DNA of 64,000 nt from Panulirus ornatus (GCF_036320965.1 NC_092228.1:20962503-21026502), one strand, 5' to 3'; counted from the stretch's first letter, positions 22,093-34,135 are shown. Notes: generated from the sequence alone by a model not told the origin. A program made the numbers and translations.

Positions 22093-23044
22093 TACTACAC
22101 CCTATCGCGGTATATGGCTACACAGAACATGGGCTCCACACCTCTACACCACCACTGTGGCAAGGTGTCGCTTGTAAACCTCATGACACACCCACACAAA
22201 CACCCATCCACACACACAAACACCCACCCACACACACCAGCTGCTATGATGCAGTTAACAAACTACAGGCAGAATGAAGCAATCACAGGTCAACCAAAGT
22301 TGTATGAAGGACCAAACGAGCCAGTTAGTACCTGTCCACCATCAACCCCACCTCGACTATGGCTTACGTCACTAGATCCACACGTTAGCGAACAACCCCC
22401 CTCGCGTTTGTGTCACCAACATGAAAACACGAAGAACCGACCAAACGCCCCCTTTCCACCCCATCCAACCCCCCATCTCCACCACACCACGACTAAGTCA
22501 CTCCACCAAACACTTGCTGGTGGAGGGGACGCACACACACAGTGACCCAGGATACCTCAGGACCTGGTGCAACCTCACGCGATCATAACACAGGCAGGAC
22601 GACCGCCGTGGACACCATCAACATACGACACGAATGTTACTTTTCGTGTTAAAAAAAGACACACGATTCTACCGCCACAGGTTGTCCACACCCACACCCA
22701 CAAACACACCCACACCCACACACTGTCGGTGTCGTCCACCATAAGACAAACGCTGCCTACCCCATTTCAACACAACCACCTAACCACACACAACCACGAA
22801 AAGGATTTCGAGTGACGAAGGACGCCTCCAGAATAGTGTGTTCGTGTGTGTGTATGTGTTGTTTATACGGAGGAAACCCCCCCCACCCGACCCCACCCCA
22901 GCTTTGAAGAGGGCCCTTCAGACGACCTGCCTGACGAAGGATGACACACATTGGCTTCAGGCAGTCCAGCGCTGAGAGACCTGTGGTTACAAAGGACCGA
23001 GTGAGAGAGCAAGTGAGAGCACGGTACTAGAAAACACCCTCTCC

Positions 23045-23050
<6 letters not shown>
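22093..23050. other. Low-repeat, CA-rich stretch
   Basis: Contains short cacaccca runs (about 22180-22240, 22680-22730). Open frames on both strands are Thr/His/Pro-rich and follow composition. No gene is recognised. Confidence 0.5.

Positions 23051-23081
<31 letters not shown>
23051..23081. repeat. (CT)n microsatellite
   Basis: Short perfect CT run. Confidence 0.95.
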
Positions 23082-23082
<1 letters not shown>

Positions 23083-23718
23083 ACAGCAGCTATCGTGATA
23101 TGTGATCGCGACTTCAAAGTCCCACGTAGCCACCGCTCAAAAGTGGAGGCACGTCGCTTCGAAACCTCCTGAAGCCGAGGAGGTCGAGTTTGTGAGGAAT
23201 TATTGTTTGTGGCGCAGACAAGCCTTATGGAAAGGTGTTTAGAGATGTTGTGTTGGCAAAGCAGGATCTGTAAGTGCTGTCACAGAACCCATCTGTTATC
23301 TTCTTTTACACTGCCCGACACAGTGCGAAAATATAGCCTTCAACACTCACGCCCTTCTGGGTGAAAATGACGACAAGAATAAACGAAAATTGATAAATTA
23401 ATCTGGGTTCCTCGTGCGGTTGTCTGACTTGGATCTTAAAGGTGGAAATGTGATAAGACTTGGGTGAAGACGAGAGGAAGAAGCGAGCGCCATAGCTTTG
23501 GTGTTTGGGGAAAATAGGTATGGTAACGGTCAAGCCTCGTGTGGTGCGTCTAGATGCAAAAAACTGAGGGAAGCAGCGGCCAGGCGCGTGCCCCGGGTCT
23601 TGGCCTCGGGTGGCAGACACAGACAGCTCACGAGAGCAGTGGCAAAGGACCTGTGTCGAAGTAGACCAGGTATCTTGTCAGTGGTGACTGAACTACTATA
23701 CGTGGTGCTGGTGGGGAC
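23082..23718. other. Unique stretch
   Basis: Mixed-composition DNA. Open frames of about 80-105 codons (plus 23498-23743, minus 23306-23620) show no recognised domain. Confidence 0.5.
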
Positions 23719-23882
23719 GTGCCCCTCATTAAGTGACCCCTAGTGATCGGTGGTGGTGGGGAGGTTCGAACCTCAGGGGGTGACCCCTGGTGACTGATGG
23801 TGGTGGTGAGGAGGAGGTTCGAACCTCAGGAGGTGACCCCTGGTGACCAGTGGTGGTGGGGAGGTGGTTCGAACCTCAGCAA
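23719..23882. repeat. ~57-bp repeat, 3 copies, each with ggttcgaacctc
   Basis: Three units contain tgacccctggtgac, ggtggtgg and ggttcgaacctc. The last string resembles a pol III B box but is part of the repeat; no tRNA fold is seen around it. Confidence 0.85.
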
Positions 23883-25059
23883 CTGTGTCAAAGTAATTCT
23901 CGGACGTTTCGTGATTCAGAAGACACGACTTTCCCTTCAGTGGTGCAAAGACTTTTTAGTCTGGGACGTGCCTGCTTCGTGAGTGACCTGAGGGCTACTG
24001 GGGATCACGAATACCTCTCTTCGTGACTTTCGTGCAGAGGGATGGAGGGTGGGGTCACGAAAGCATGGCTTATTGACACACCTTCTGTGTTTAGGAGATA
24101 CCTGCGTGAGTGACGTGCCTGCTCGGGTTATGAAACATCTTTCGATTTGACGTCCTACTTAGCAGGTCACGAATGACTGCAGTAGTGGCGGCGGGAGGAG
24201 CCGTAGGACACACACCTACGTAAGCTCCTCTGGTTTACAGGTCAGGAACTGAGCCTCAGGAACCGCACGTCCGGGCGCGCGGCGTCTGGAGGAGGAGGCG
24301 AAGGAGTGATGGAGAGTGGAAGGTAAGGTAGCGAGGTAGTGTTGGAGGCCGTGTGATGGGTGCATAGGATATGCTGGGAGTGAGGGAGTAGGATGTGTTG
24401 GTGAGAGTCATGGCTGAGGGAGTCGTGGAACATGGTGGGAAGAGGGGCAGGAGGGGGGCTATGGATGACTCTCGATCGGGGTTACTAAAGTCTAGAATTA
24501 TACAATATCTTACCAGCATACAATCCCTCGGCTGTTACGGGTGTAGCACTATATTCAGGGCTAAATTTATCCAGTGGGGAGATCTACGTGTGTACCCAGA
24601 TTAGGAACTGACGCTCCCTCCTTAACGTGGGCATCATTAGTGAGGTCTGGAGATGGGGTGTCGCAAGAGACACTCCCTCCTGCAGGAGAGGCATGACCCG
24701 TCTGGTCTCGGGAGGGCGTCGTAATCGACGTCCTCCGCAGGCATGATCTACAGGCGCTGGAAGATACCGAGTGTCGTAGTCCTCGATATTTCGAGCCATT
24801 TCCCCCCTAGTATCATTACTCGGAAGGGGAGAAGAAGAAGGAGGAGGAGGTCCTATGATAAGAATAACCCTGACCTTTGGTTCCCCCATCCCCAGATTAA
24901 CAAGGGTTAACCCCTCTGTTGAGGGGAGGGGGAAGAAGGGGAATGAGGAGGAAAATAAATGTGAAGAGGCAATCAAAGATAATGGGAGAAAGAGGTGGGA
25001 CTGGCAGAGCAAGTGGAACAAAAACCCCCCAGAAGAAACAGGGCCAACCAGATGGTCTT
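23883..25059. other. Unique, moderately GC-rich stretch
   Basis: No tandem or interspersed repeat is recognised. A minus-strand open frame (24584-25099, about 171 codons) overlaps a plus-strand one (24855-25289). Neither shows a family motif. This is one of the better places to look for undetected exons, but sequence alone gives no support. Confidence 0.45.
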
Positions 25060-25495
25060 CAGGGTACATGGCTCCATCACCAGGTCCTCCAAAGGCCACC
25101 GCCTACATAGGCTTGCTACAGACCCCCACAAATGCCCGCTCCAGAGGCCCGCTGCAGGCCCTACAGAGGTTCGCACTTGGTCCCCCAGATGCCCGCCCCA
25201 AGCCCTCCAGACATCCACTCAAGGTCCTCTGGAGGCCCACTCCTTATCCTCCAGAGGCTCGTTCTGGGCCCTCCATAGGCTCGATCTAGGTCCTCTACAG
25301 TCCTACTCCAGGCCCTCCAGAGGCCCGGGTCTTTCACAGGCCCGCACCAGATCTGCCAGAGGCCCGCAACAGGTCTGCCAGAGGCCCGCATCAGGTCCTC
25401 CACAGGCCCAAGCCAGGCCTTCCAAAAGGCAAGCGGCATGTCCTTCAGTGGCCCGTTCCAGGTCATCTAGAGGCCTGCGCCAGGTCTTCCACAGG
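25060..25495. repeat. Degenerate ~27-30-bp minisatellite (aggcccgc)
   Basis: About 15 diverged units share ccagaggcccgc and ggtcctcca. Both strands stay open for about 100-180 codons because the units lack stops. Confidence 0.8.
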
Positions 25496-25933
25496 TATAA
25501 ATCATGGCTCAAAATGAGGTCACCTCACTCATGAGAACTGGAGTAGTGACTGGTAGGCAAATCATCCATAAAGAGAAATACGATACAAAAAAATATACAG
25601 ATAGTCAGGTAGATATGTACCTACACTCAGACACATGAGGCTACTCTTAAAACACACATATGGACGTACATATGTACCGACGTGCCTGGTGCGTAGGTCA
25701 ACAGACCATCGGCACCCCAGCCGCCCCTCCGAGCGCTGGGCGTCGCCGTCAGGAGCTTCGTGAGACCCCGTGACACAATGAAGCCCAATTTAACCTGCCT
25801 TGATCTGCCTTCCAGTGGGAGGATAAACAGATGAATGTGACACTCAGCACCAGCTAGCCAGGCGGGGGAGGTGGAAGAAGGTACATGCTAAGACGCTCCT
25901 GGTATTACTTTAAGACGACCCTAATGATCCAGG

Positions 25934-25934
<1 letters not shown>
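25496..25934. other. Unique stretch
   Basis: No feature recognised. A CpG-containing patch lies near 25680-25770. Confidence 0.5.

Positions 25935-25982
<48 letters not shown>
25935..25982. repeat. (CA)n microsatellite
   Basis: Perfect CA run of about 24 units. Confidence 0.97.
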
Positions 25983-25984
<2 letters not shown>

Positions 25985-26378
25985 CTCCATTACAAGGACG
26001 GGGATCTGTCATTTACACGCTGGCAAGACCTGGAAATAGACGACCATTCTCAGCAAACTGTGTCGCACGTGTTGTCTGTCCTCTCGTAACAACTTATTAT
26101 TATCATCATTCGTTTTTGTAGCAATTTTCTTAAAATCTTGGTTCAGGAAAGTTAGTGGCTGGGAGTGTGTATATATACATGTTTGGATAGTGGCGTGACG
26201 TGTTGGTGCCAATGTTTATTATGGTGGCTCACGCGTCTGCCCACACACCCCCCCCGGCGGGTGTGGGGTGGGTGGGGTCATGTCCTGGTGGGTAATAGAT
26301 TTCTGTTGCTGTCCCTGCTACTACTGCTGTTCCCTGCTGCTACTTCTACTGCTGATGGTGCTACTACTACTGCTGCTG

Positions 26379-26381
<3 letters not shown>

Positions 26382-26429
<48 letters not shown>

Positions 26430-26640
26430 TGTCTTTACTATCTCTGTCACTGCTGTCAACTGCTGCTCATATCACTGCTGCCAACTCCTGCTTCTATCAC
26501 AGCTGCATCCTGCTGCTCATATCACTGCTACCAACTGCTGCTCCCTCATTGCGGCTTCTATCACTGCTACCAACTGTTGCTTCTATCACTGCTGCCAACT
26601 GCTGCTTCTATCACTGCTACTAGCCCCTTCCTGCATTGTC
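26382..26640. repeat. (CA)n tract followed by ~27-bp CTGCTG-rich repeat
   Basis: CA run at 26382-26426, then about eight degenerate units containing tcactgctgccaactgctgc. This leads into the large trinucleotide tract. Confidence 0.9.
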
Positions 26641-26669
26641 ACTCATTATTCTACATGTTTCAATACCCT

Positions 26670-26832
26670 TACAACAACGGCTACTACTACTACTACTGCA
26701 ACTACCTACTACTACTACTGCAACTACCTACTACTACTGCAACTACTGCTACTACTACCACTACTACTACTACTACCACTACTACTACTACTACCACCAC
26801 TACTACTACTACCACTACTACTACTACTACTG

Positions 26833-26867
<35 letters not shown>

Positions 26868-26930
26868 GCAACTACCTACTACTATTACTGCAACTACCTA
26901 CTACTACTACTACTGCAACTACTGCTACTA

Positions 26931-26975
<45 letters not shown>

Positions 26976-27074
26976 TTACTACTACCACCACTACTACTAC
27001 TACCACTACTACTACTACTACTACTACAACTACTACTACTACTACTGCTACTACTGCTACCACTACTACTACTA

Positions 27075-27121
<47 letters not shown>

Positions 27122-27124
27122 GCT

Positions 27125-27181
<57 letters not shown>

Positions 27182-27184
27182 GCA

Positions 27185-27229
<45 letters not shown>

Positions 27230-27230
27230 G

Positions 27231-27274
<44 letters not shown>

Positions 27275-27308
27275 GCAACTACTGCTACTACTACCACTAC
27301 TACTACTA

Positions 27309-27343
<35 letters not shown>

Positions 27344-27381
27344 GCTACTACCTACTACTACTATTACTACTGCAACTACTG

Positions 27382-27425
<44 letters not shown>

Positions 27426-27479
27426 GCAACTACTGCTACTACTACCACTACTACTACTACTACCACTACTACTACTACT

Positions 27480-27512
<33 letters not shown>

Positions 27513-27522
27513 GCAACTACTG

Positions 27523-27580
<58 letters not shown>

Positions 27581-27756
27581 GACTGCAACTACTGCTACTA
27601 CTACCACTACTACTACTACTACCACTACTACTACTACTACCACCACTACTACTACTACTACTGCAACTACTGCTACCACTACTACTACTACTACTACTGC
27701 TACTACTACTACTACTACTACTGCAACTACTGCTACTACTACCACTACTACTACTA

Positions 27757-27812
<56 letters not shown>

Positions 27813-27885
27813 GCAACTACTGCTACTACTACTACTACTACTACTACTACTGCAACTACTGCTACTACTACCACTACTACTACTA

Positions 27886-27923
<38 letters not shown>

Positions 27924-27939
27924 GCAACTACTGCTACTA

Positions 27940-27974
<35 letters not shown>

Positions 27975-28047
27975 GCAACTACTGCTACTACTACCACTAC
28001 TACTACTACTACTACCACTACTACTACTACTGCAACTACTGCTACTA

Positions 28048-28094
<47 letters not shown>

Positions 28095-28122
28095 GCAACT
28101 ACTGCTACTACTACTACTACTG

Positions 28123-28166
<44 letters not shown>

Positions 28167-28191
28167 GCTACTACTACCACTACTAATACTA

Positions 28192-28231
<40 letters not shown>

Positions 28232-28317
28232 CTACTACTACTCTTACTACTGCAACTACTGCTACATCTACTACTACTACTACTACTACTGCTACTACTA
28301 CTACTGCTACTACTGCA

Positions 28318-28371
<54 letters not shown>

Positions 28372-28411
28372 GCAACTACTGCTACTACTACCACTACTAC
28401 TACTACTACCA

Positions 28412-28443
<32 letters not shown>

Positions 28444-28483
28444 GCTACTACCTACTACTACTATTACTACTGCAACTTCTGTT

Positions 28484-28537
<54 letters not shown>

Positions 28538-28571
28538 GCAACTACTGCTACTACTACCACTACTACTACTA

Positions 28572-28603
<32 letters not shown>

Positions 28604-28705
28604 GCTACTACCTACTACTACTACTACTACTACCACTACTATTACTACTACTACTACTACTACTACTGCTACTACCTACTACTACTATTACTACTGCAAC
28701 TACTG

Positions 28706-28755
<50 letters not shown>

Positions 28756-28771
28756 GCAACTACTGCTACTA

Positions 28772-28811
<40 letters not shown>

Positions 28812-28837
28812 TACTACTACTACTACTACTACTGCTA

Positions 28838-28881
<44 letters not shown>

Positions 28882-28921
28882 GCTACTACCTACTACTACT
28901 ATTACTACTGCAACTACTGCT

Positions 28922-28958
<37 letters not shown>

Positions 28959-28960
28959 TT
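26670..28960. repeat. 2.3-kb (CTA)n trinucleotide tract
   Basis: Long CTA/ACT runs are broken at irregular spacing by tgcaactactgc, accacta and cctacta variants. The variants recur in similar order, so the tract probably grew by duplication of blocks of roughly 100-150 bp. All frames read as homopolymer-like protein (Thr, Leu, Tyr on plus; Val, Ser on minus), up to 900 codons. These frames are artefacts. Confidence 0.97.
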
Positions 28961-29002
28961 ACGAGTATAATCATCATTACTGCTACTTCTAATGCGGCTA
29001 AT

Positions 29003-29007
<5 letters not shown>

Positions 29008-29037
<30 letters not shown>
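29008..29037. repeat. (CA)n microsatellite
   Basis: CA run that ends directly at the SINE start. Confidence 0.95.
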
Positions 29038-29040
<3 letters not shown>

Positions 29041-29325
29041 CGGCCTCCGTGATGACGTGGTTAGCCTTCCTGACCATGAGTAAGCACGGGCTAGCCTGGG
29101 GTCGGACCCGCGTGAGTTCGAATCTTAGGCGTGGCACCCAACGCAGGTGCTCATCCTCCTCGCCGATAAATGAGTACCTGATTTAAGCTAGGGGTGTGTA
29201 TTTGTACATGCATAGGAGTGAAGATTCAATACATATGCACACTGTTGTGAGACGGGGCAACACAAGGGTAAAACTCGGTCCCCTTAACACAGGAAGCATT
29301 CCACAAGAGAGTGAGCTTCGACTGA
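29038..29325 (+). mobile_element. tRNA-derived SINE, family A, copy 1
   Basis: The head resembles a tRNA gene: tggttagcc near an A-box position, then gagttcgaatctt (29113-29125), close to the B-box consensus. The tRNA-unrelated body includes gcacccaacgcaggtgctca and agacggggcaacac (about 29250). The copies at 36.6 and 61.0 kb share parts of it. RNA polymerase III would drive an active copy; activity is not testable here. Confidence 0.65.
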
Positions 29326-29337
29326 GAGTTTAAAGAA

Positions 29338-29575
29338 TGGACTACCTGAAAACATTTGACTCTAGATCACACAGAGGGCTGGTAAAGAACCTGGACCGTC
29401 AAACTGGACTAAAGAAGATTACTTTAATTGAGAGAAAATCACGTTAGTGGAAGGGGAATGAAGGACGTATGGCAGAGGAGCCTTACTAAATGGACTGGGG
29501 TCACCACTAGTGTAACATAGGGCTCACTCATGGAACCGTTGCTCTTCTTGATCTATGTCAGTGACTTGCCAAAAA
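29338..29575 (+). pseudogene. Second LINE type: decayed RT fragment
   Basis: A plus-strand remnant of a different non-LTR RT. Near 29340 it reads DYLKTFDSRSHRGLVKNLDR, matching the common RT pattern (D)F.KAFD.V.H..L. Near 29510-29570 it reads GSLMEPLLFLIYVSDLP, matching the RT motif GS.LGPLLFL.Y.NDLP. A stop sits where the motif usually has Gln before Gly-Ser. Other stops and indels separate the pieces. This pattern is typical of CR1/Jockey-like RTs and differs from the main LINE family here. Confidence 0.75.
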
Positions 29576-29797
29576 TAGTGCTCAAGGATCGTACCGTCGT
29601 GCTCAAGGATCGTACCGTCATCGTGCTCAAGGATCGTACAATCATGCTCAAGGATCGTACCATCGTGCTCAAGTGTCGTACCGTCATGGTGCTCAAGGAT
29701 CGTACCATCGTGCTCAAGGATCGTACCGTCGTGCCCAAGGATCGTACCGTCATCGTGCTCAAGGATCGTACCGTCATGGTGCTCAGAACCGTCCCGT
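29576..29797. repeat. 21/24-bp tandem repeat fused to the RT fragment
   Basis: About ten units of gtgctcaaggatcgtaccgt, with or without an extra cat or atc triplet. Both lengths are multiples of three, so the RT frame stays open through the array and yields VLKDRTV repeats on to 29937. The repeat starts right after the RT motif, so it expanded within or next to the dead element. Confidence 0.93.
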
Positions 29798-29953
29798 GGC
29801 ATCCCCCAGGTAATCAGCAGCCTGCATTAACCCCAGGGGATGAGGCTGAAGTCCTCGATTCTGAGCCGGGTTGGGTCACGAACGCCGCCCGGATTGGTGA
29901 CGGATTCACGACCTTCAGGGGCGTTCTTTTAGCATGATCCCCTGTAGCCTGAA

Positions 29954-29968
29954 CCCCCCCCCCCCCCC
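29954..29968. repeat. poly(C) run
   Basis: About 15 C. Confidence 0.9.
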
Positions 29969-30222
29969 ACAAGGGAGACGACACTCCCTTCCTGCCTCAT
30001 CCCCTTACTCCTCATTCCTCCTTCCGCGCCATCTTGATCCCAAGCAGGAATATACATCGATTTGTTGACATAAAGGTCAAATGGGGGGGATGGGTTGGGT
30101 GTGGGGACGGTGGGGAGAGGAAGTTGGGAGAAATCCCCGGCTAAGAGTAAGTGCAAAGAACTCTTCCCCGGGGAGCTGGAGACTGGTTGGGTAAGGGGGA
30201 GAGGCTCTGAGACCAGGTTCCA

Positions 30223-30225
<3 letters not shown>

Positions 30226-30301
<76 letters not shown>
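30226..30301. repeat. (TA)n tract, left flank of foldback element
   Basis: TA run of about 38 units. Confidence 0.97.
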
Positions 30302-30304
<3 letters not shown>

Positions 30305-30651
30305 ATTGGAAAGGATCCCAATTTTGCGTGTAATCAAGTATATTCCTATGAGTCCAAGGGAAAATGAAATACGATATATTCCCAAGTGCACTTTCGTGTA
30401 ATAATCACATCATCAGGGGAGACACAAGAGAGAAATATAACAGTCAGTTGATATACAACGAAGAGACGTAGCTAGGACGCCAATTGGTAAACATGTCGTT
30501 GTATATCAACTGATTGTTATATTTCTCTCCTGTGTCTTCCCTGGTGATGTGATTATTACACGAAAGTACACTTGGGAACTTATCGTGTTTCATTTTCCCC
30601 GTGGACTCATAGGAATATACTTGATCTCCCGCAAAATTGTGATCCTTTCCA

Positions 30652-30654
<3 letters not shown>
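30302..30654. mobile_element. Foldback element, copy 2
   Basis: Same family as 16090-16445. The left arm starts ttggaaaggatcccaatttt at 30306. The right arm ends with its complement, gtgatcctttccaat, near 30652, so both outer ends are intact here. The centre is asymmetric: acgtagctaggacgcc and ggtaaacatg occur once, whereas copy 1 has them on both arms. Part of the right inner arm has thus been lost. (TA)n lies on both sides. No ORF. Confidence 0.87.
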
Positions 30655-30736
<82 letters not shown>

Positions 30737-30737
30737 A
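30655..30737. repeat. (TA)n then short (CA)n
   Basis: TA run to 30724 followed by a CA run of about six units. Confidence 0.96.
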
Positions 30738-31260
30738 CACTAGGCCAGGGCACAAGCAGCAGTTGACCTGAGAGAACATGGAATGGTTGACCTGGGCGGT
30801 ATGGTGGTGACCTGCCCCTCGACCTGGCAAAGGCCGTCAGGTCAACCACTGCACTCGTAAATTTGCCACACGTCAACGGATGATTTCATGGCGATATTTC
30901 ATTCATGCATTCCTTCATTCGCAGCGACAGTGCTGTGAATTATGATATGAGAGGATATGACAAGAAGTCTTTCTATAAGTAACCCAATCATTGACTTCCC
31001 CAAAACAAACAAACAAACAAACAAACAAACAAAAAACAAAACTGAATTATCTATTGGTAGTAGATACGGAGACGTACTGGGCATGTCGCCCTCTTGGGAA
31101 GGGATGCCATTTCTTTCACAGAAAACGGGTCAGGGGTAACTACTGTAAGTCGGGCCAGCACGGGCCACTGTCGCATCCACACGACCCACCAGCCTCACCA
31201 GCTGACTGCATCGGTCACTCATCGTTTACCTCACCGGAGGAACAGTGATGGTGTACATTA
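30738..31260. other. Unique stretch with (CAAA)n
   Basis: A caaa run of about eight units lies at 31004-31032. Nothing else is recognised. Confidence 0.6.
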
Positions 31261-31261
31261 A

Positions 31262-32930
31262 CTAGTGGCGAGCTATCGTAACTCGTGGGGGCTAACGTAA
31301 CTCTCTTCAATGGCTACCGTAACTCTTCAGGGACTACCTTCACTCCTGACTGGCTACCGTAACTCTTAAACAGGCTACTGTAACTCGTGATTAGCTACAG
31401 TATCTCGTGACTGGCTATCGTAACTCGTGACTGGCTATCGTAGCTCGCGAGTGGCTATCGTAATTCGTGACTGGCTGTCGCATCTCGTGACTGGCTATCG
31501 TATCTCGTGACTGGCTATCGTAATTCGTGACTGGCTATCGTATCTCATGACTGGCTATCGTGACTCGTGACTGGCTATCGTATCTCGTGACTGGCTATCG
31601 TGACTCGTGACTGGCTATCGTATCTCGTGACTGGCTATCGTAATTCGTGACTGGCTGTCGCATCTCGTGACTGGCTATCGTATCTCGTGACTGGCTATCG
31701 TATCTCGTGGCTGGCTATCGTATCTCGTGACTGGCTATCGTATCTCGTGACTGGCTATCGTATCTCGTGACTGGCTATCGTAGCTCGCGAGTGGCTATCG
31801 TAATTCGTGACTGGCTGTCGCATCTCGTGACTGGCTATCGTATCTCGTGACTGGCTATTGTATCTCGTGACTGGCTATCGTATCTCGTGACTGGCTATCG
31901 TAACTCGTGACTGGCTATCGTATCTCGTGACTGGCTATCGCATCTCGTGACTGGCTATCGTATCTCTTGACTGGCTATCGTATCTCGTGACTGGCTATTG
32001 TATCTCGTGACTGGCTATCGTAATTCGTGACTGGCTGTCGCATCTCGTGACTGGCTATCGTATCTCGTGACTGGCTATCGTATCTCTTGACTGGCTATCG
32101 TATCTCGTGACTGGCTACCGTATCTCGTGACTGGCTATCGTAATTCGTGACTGGCTGTCGCATCTCGTGACTGGCTATCGTACCTCGTGACTGGCTATCG
32201 TATCTCTTGACTGGCTATCGTATCTCGTGACTGGCTATCGTATCTCGTGACTGGCTATCGTATCTCGTGATTGGCTATCGTATCTCGTGACTGGCTATTG
32301 TATCTCGTGACTGGCTATCGTATCTCGTGACTGGCTATCGTAACTCGTGACTGGCTATCGTATCTCGTGACTGGCTATCGTATCTCGTGACTGGCTATCG
32401 CATCTCGTGACTGGCTATCGTATCTCGTGACTGGCTATCGTAACTCGTGACTGGCTATCGTATCTCGTGACTGACTATCGTATCTCGTGACTGGCTATCG
32501 CATCTCGTGACTGGCTATCGTATCTCGTGACTGACTATCGTATCTCGTGACTGGCTATCGCATCTCGTGACTGGCTATCGTAATTCGTGACTGGCTGTCG
32601 CATCTCGTGACTGGCTATCGTATCTCGTGACTGGCTATCGTATCTCTTGACTGGCTATCGTATCTCGTGACTGACTATCGTATCTCGTGACTGACTATCG
32701 TATCTCGTGACTGGCTATCGCATCTCGTGACTGGCTATCGTATCTCGTGACTGGCTATCGTAACTCGTGACTGGCTATCGTATCTCGTGACTGACTATCG
32801 TATCTCGTGACTGGCTATCGTATCTCGTGACTGGCTATCGTATCTCGTGACTGGCTATCGCATCTCGTGACTGGCTATTGTATCTCGTGAGTGGCTATCG
32901 TATCTCGTGACTGGCTATCGTAACTCACCT
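31262..32930. repeat. 20-bp tandem array, ~82 copies
   Basis: Units are ctggctatcgtatctcgtga with near-perfect 20-bp phase from about 31380 on. The first few units are diverged. Variants taattcgtga, catctcgtga, ctggctgtcg and tatctcttga are spread in repeated combinations. Every frame hits a stop, so no long ORF crosses this array, unlike its neighbours. Confidence 0.98.
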
Positions 32931-32994
32931 CTGCCTTTTATGTTAAGGTGTTGATTGGCCACCTGACACAAGGCCTCTGATTGGTCCAGAGGCT

Positions 32995-33440
32995 TGATTA
33001 TAGCAGCAGGAGCAGGAGCAGGAACAGCAGCAGAAGCAGTAGGAGGAGGATGAGCAGGAGCAGCAGCAAGAACACCAGCTGGAGGAGGAGGAGGAGGAGG
33101 AGGAGGAGGAGGAGGAGGAGGAGGAGGAGGAGGAGCAGGAGCAGCAGGAACAGCAACAGTAGCAGGAGGAGGAGCAAGAGCAGCAGCAAGAACAGCAGCA
33201 GGAGCAGGGGCAAAAGCAGGAACAGCAGCAGCAGCAGCAGTAGCAGGAGGAGCAGCAGTAGCAGTAGCAGGAGGAGGAGGAGCAGGAGCAGGAGCAGGAA
33301 CAGCAGCAGTAGCAGCAGTAGCAGGAGGAGCAGCAGTAGCAGTAGCAGGAGGAGGAGGAGGAGCAGGAGCAGGAGCAGGAACAGCAGCAGGAGCAGGAGC
33401 AGTAACAACAGCACTAGCAGCATCAGCAGGAGCAGCAGCA
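32995..33440. repeat. GCAGCA/GCAGGA/GGA tract
   Basis: Irregular agcagg, agcagc, agtagc and ggagga triplets in one register, with a (GGA)n core at about 33079-33136. Each frame reads as low-complexity protein (Arg/Ser on plus; Ala/Pro or Leu on minus) for about 190-280 codons. I treat it as a microsatellite-like tract. Confidence 0.92.
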
Positions 33441-33499
33441 GCAGTACTGCTAACAGCAGGGAGGAAGGGCCCAGCTCTGTGCCCTGGGAGCATACCTCT

Positions 33500-33740
33500 A
33501 TACCCAGAGAGCCCGACCTCTGTACCCTGGGGACGGGGCTCTGTGTCCAGGGGGGGCGGGGCTCTGTGTCCAGGGGGGACGGGGCTCTGTGCCCGGGAGG
33601 GAGGGGCTCTGTACCCAGGGGGGAAGGGCTCTGTACCCTGGATGGCGGGGCTCTGTACCCAGGGGGCGGGGCTATGGACTCAGGAGGCAAGGCTCTGTAT
33701 CCAGGGGGCGGGGTCTGTACCCTGGGGGTTGTGCTCTGTG
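33500..33740. repeat. ~30-bp repeat (ggggctctgtacccaggggg)
   Basis: About eight units contain ctctgtaccc or ctctgtgtcc followed by aggggg. Unit length varies by a few bases. Confidence 0.88.
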
Positions 33741-34133
33741 TCCATAAGTGGGTCGGAGGGGGGAGGGGGTGGTTCTCTAGGGGAGGGGGGGGAGAGGGGT
33801 GGCTCTGTACTCGGGGAGGCGGGGGATGAGCCCCCCGCCAGTGTTTACACTGTTTACCGGGGAGGTGAGTGGGCGTGGCAGGGCAAACAAAGCGTCATGC
33901 ACCCTAGACACGGGCTAACGAGGCAGTTAAGCTGTTAGCATCTCCCTGGACCAATGACCTCAGCTCACTCGGGTAGTTGACTGGGCAAGAGCCATGTTAT
34001 AACCAAACTGGCTAAGTCACCGCTGATCATAGAAAATGGCGACCGGTTACTGAACAGAATCATTTATCTAATTATTTTTTTTCCCTCGATTCGACTTAAA
34101 TGATGAAATAGATGGAGGTGGGAAGAGCTGTAC

Positions 34134-34135
<2 letters not shown>
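33741..34135. other. Unique stretch, G-rich at its start
   Basis: No gene or element recognised after the G-rich part (33750-33830). Confidence 0.55.

Noticed and set aside
23719..23882. ggttcgaacctc strings as tRNA or SINE B boxes
   Set aside because: They recur only as part of a ~57-bp tandem unit, and no A box or cloverleaf is near.
26268..28970. 900-codon plus-strand open frame (poly-Thr, poly-Leu, poly-Tyr)
   Set aside because: It is a reading of the CTA tract. Frame switches change one homopolymer to another.
31262..32930. CRISPR-like array of 20-bp repeats
   Set aside because: The units are adjacent with no spacers, and the window is eukaryotic.
32915..33829. Arg/Ser-rich (plus) and Ala/Pro-rich (minus) frames that resemble SR or proline-rich proteins
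   Set aside because: They reflect GCAGGA triplets. No other part of a gene is attached.
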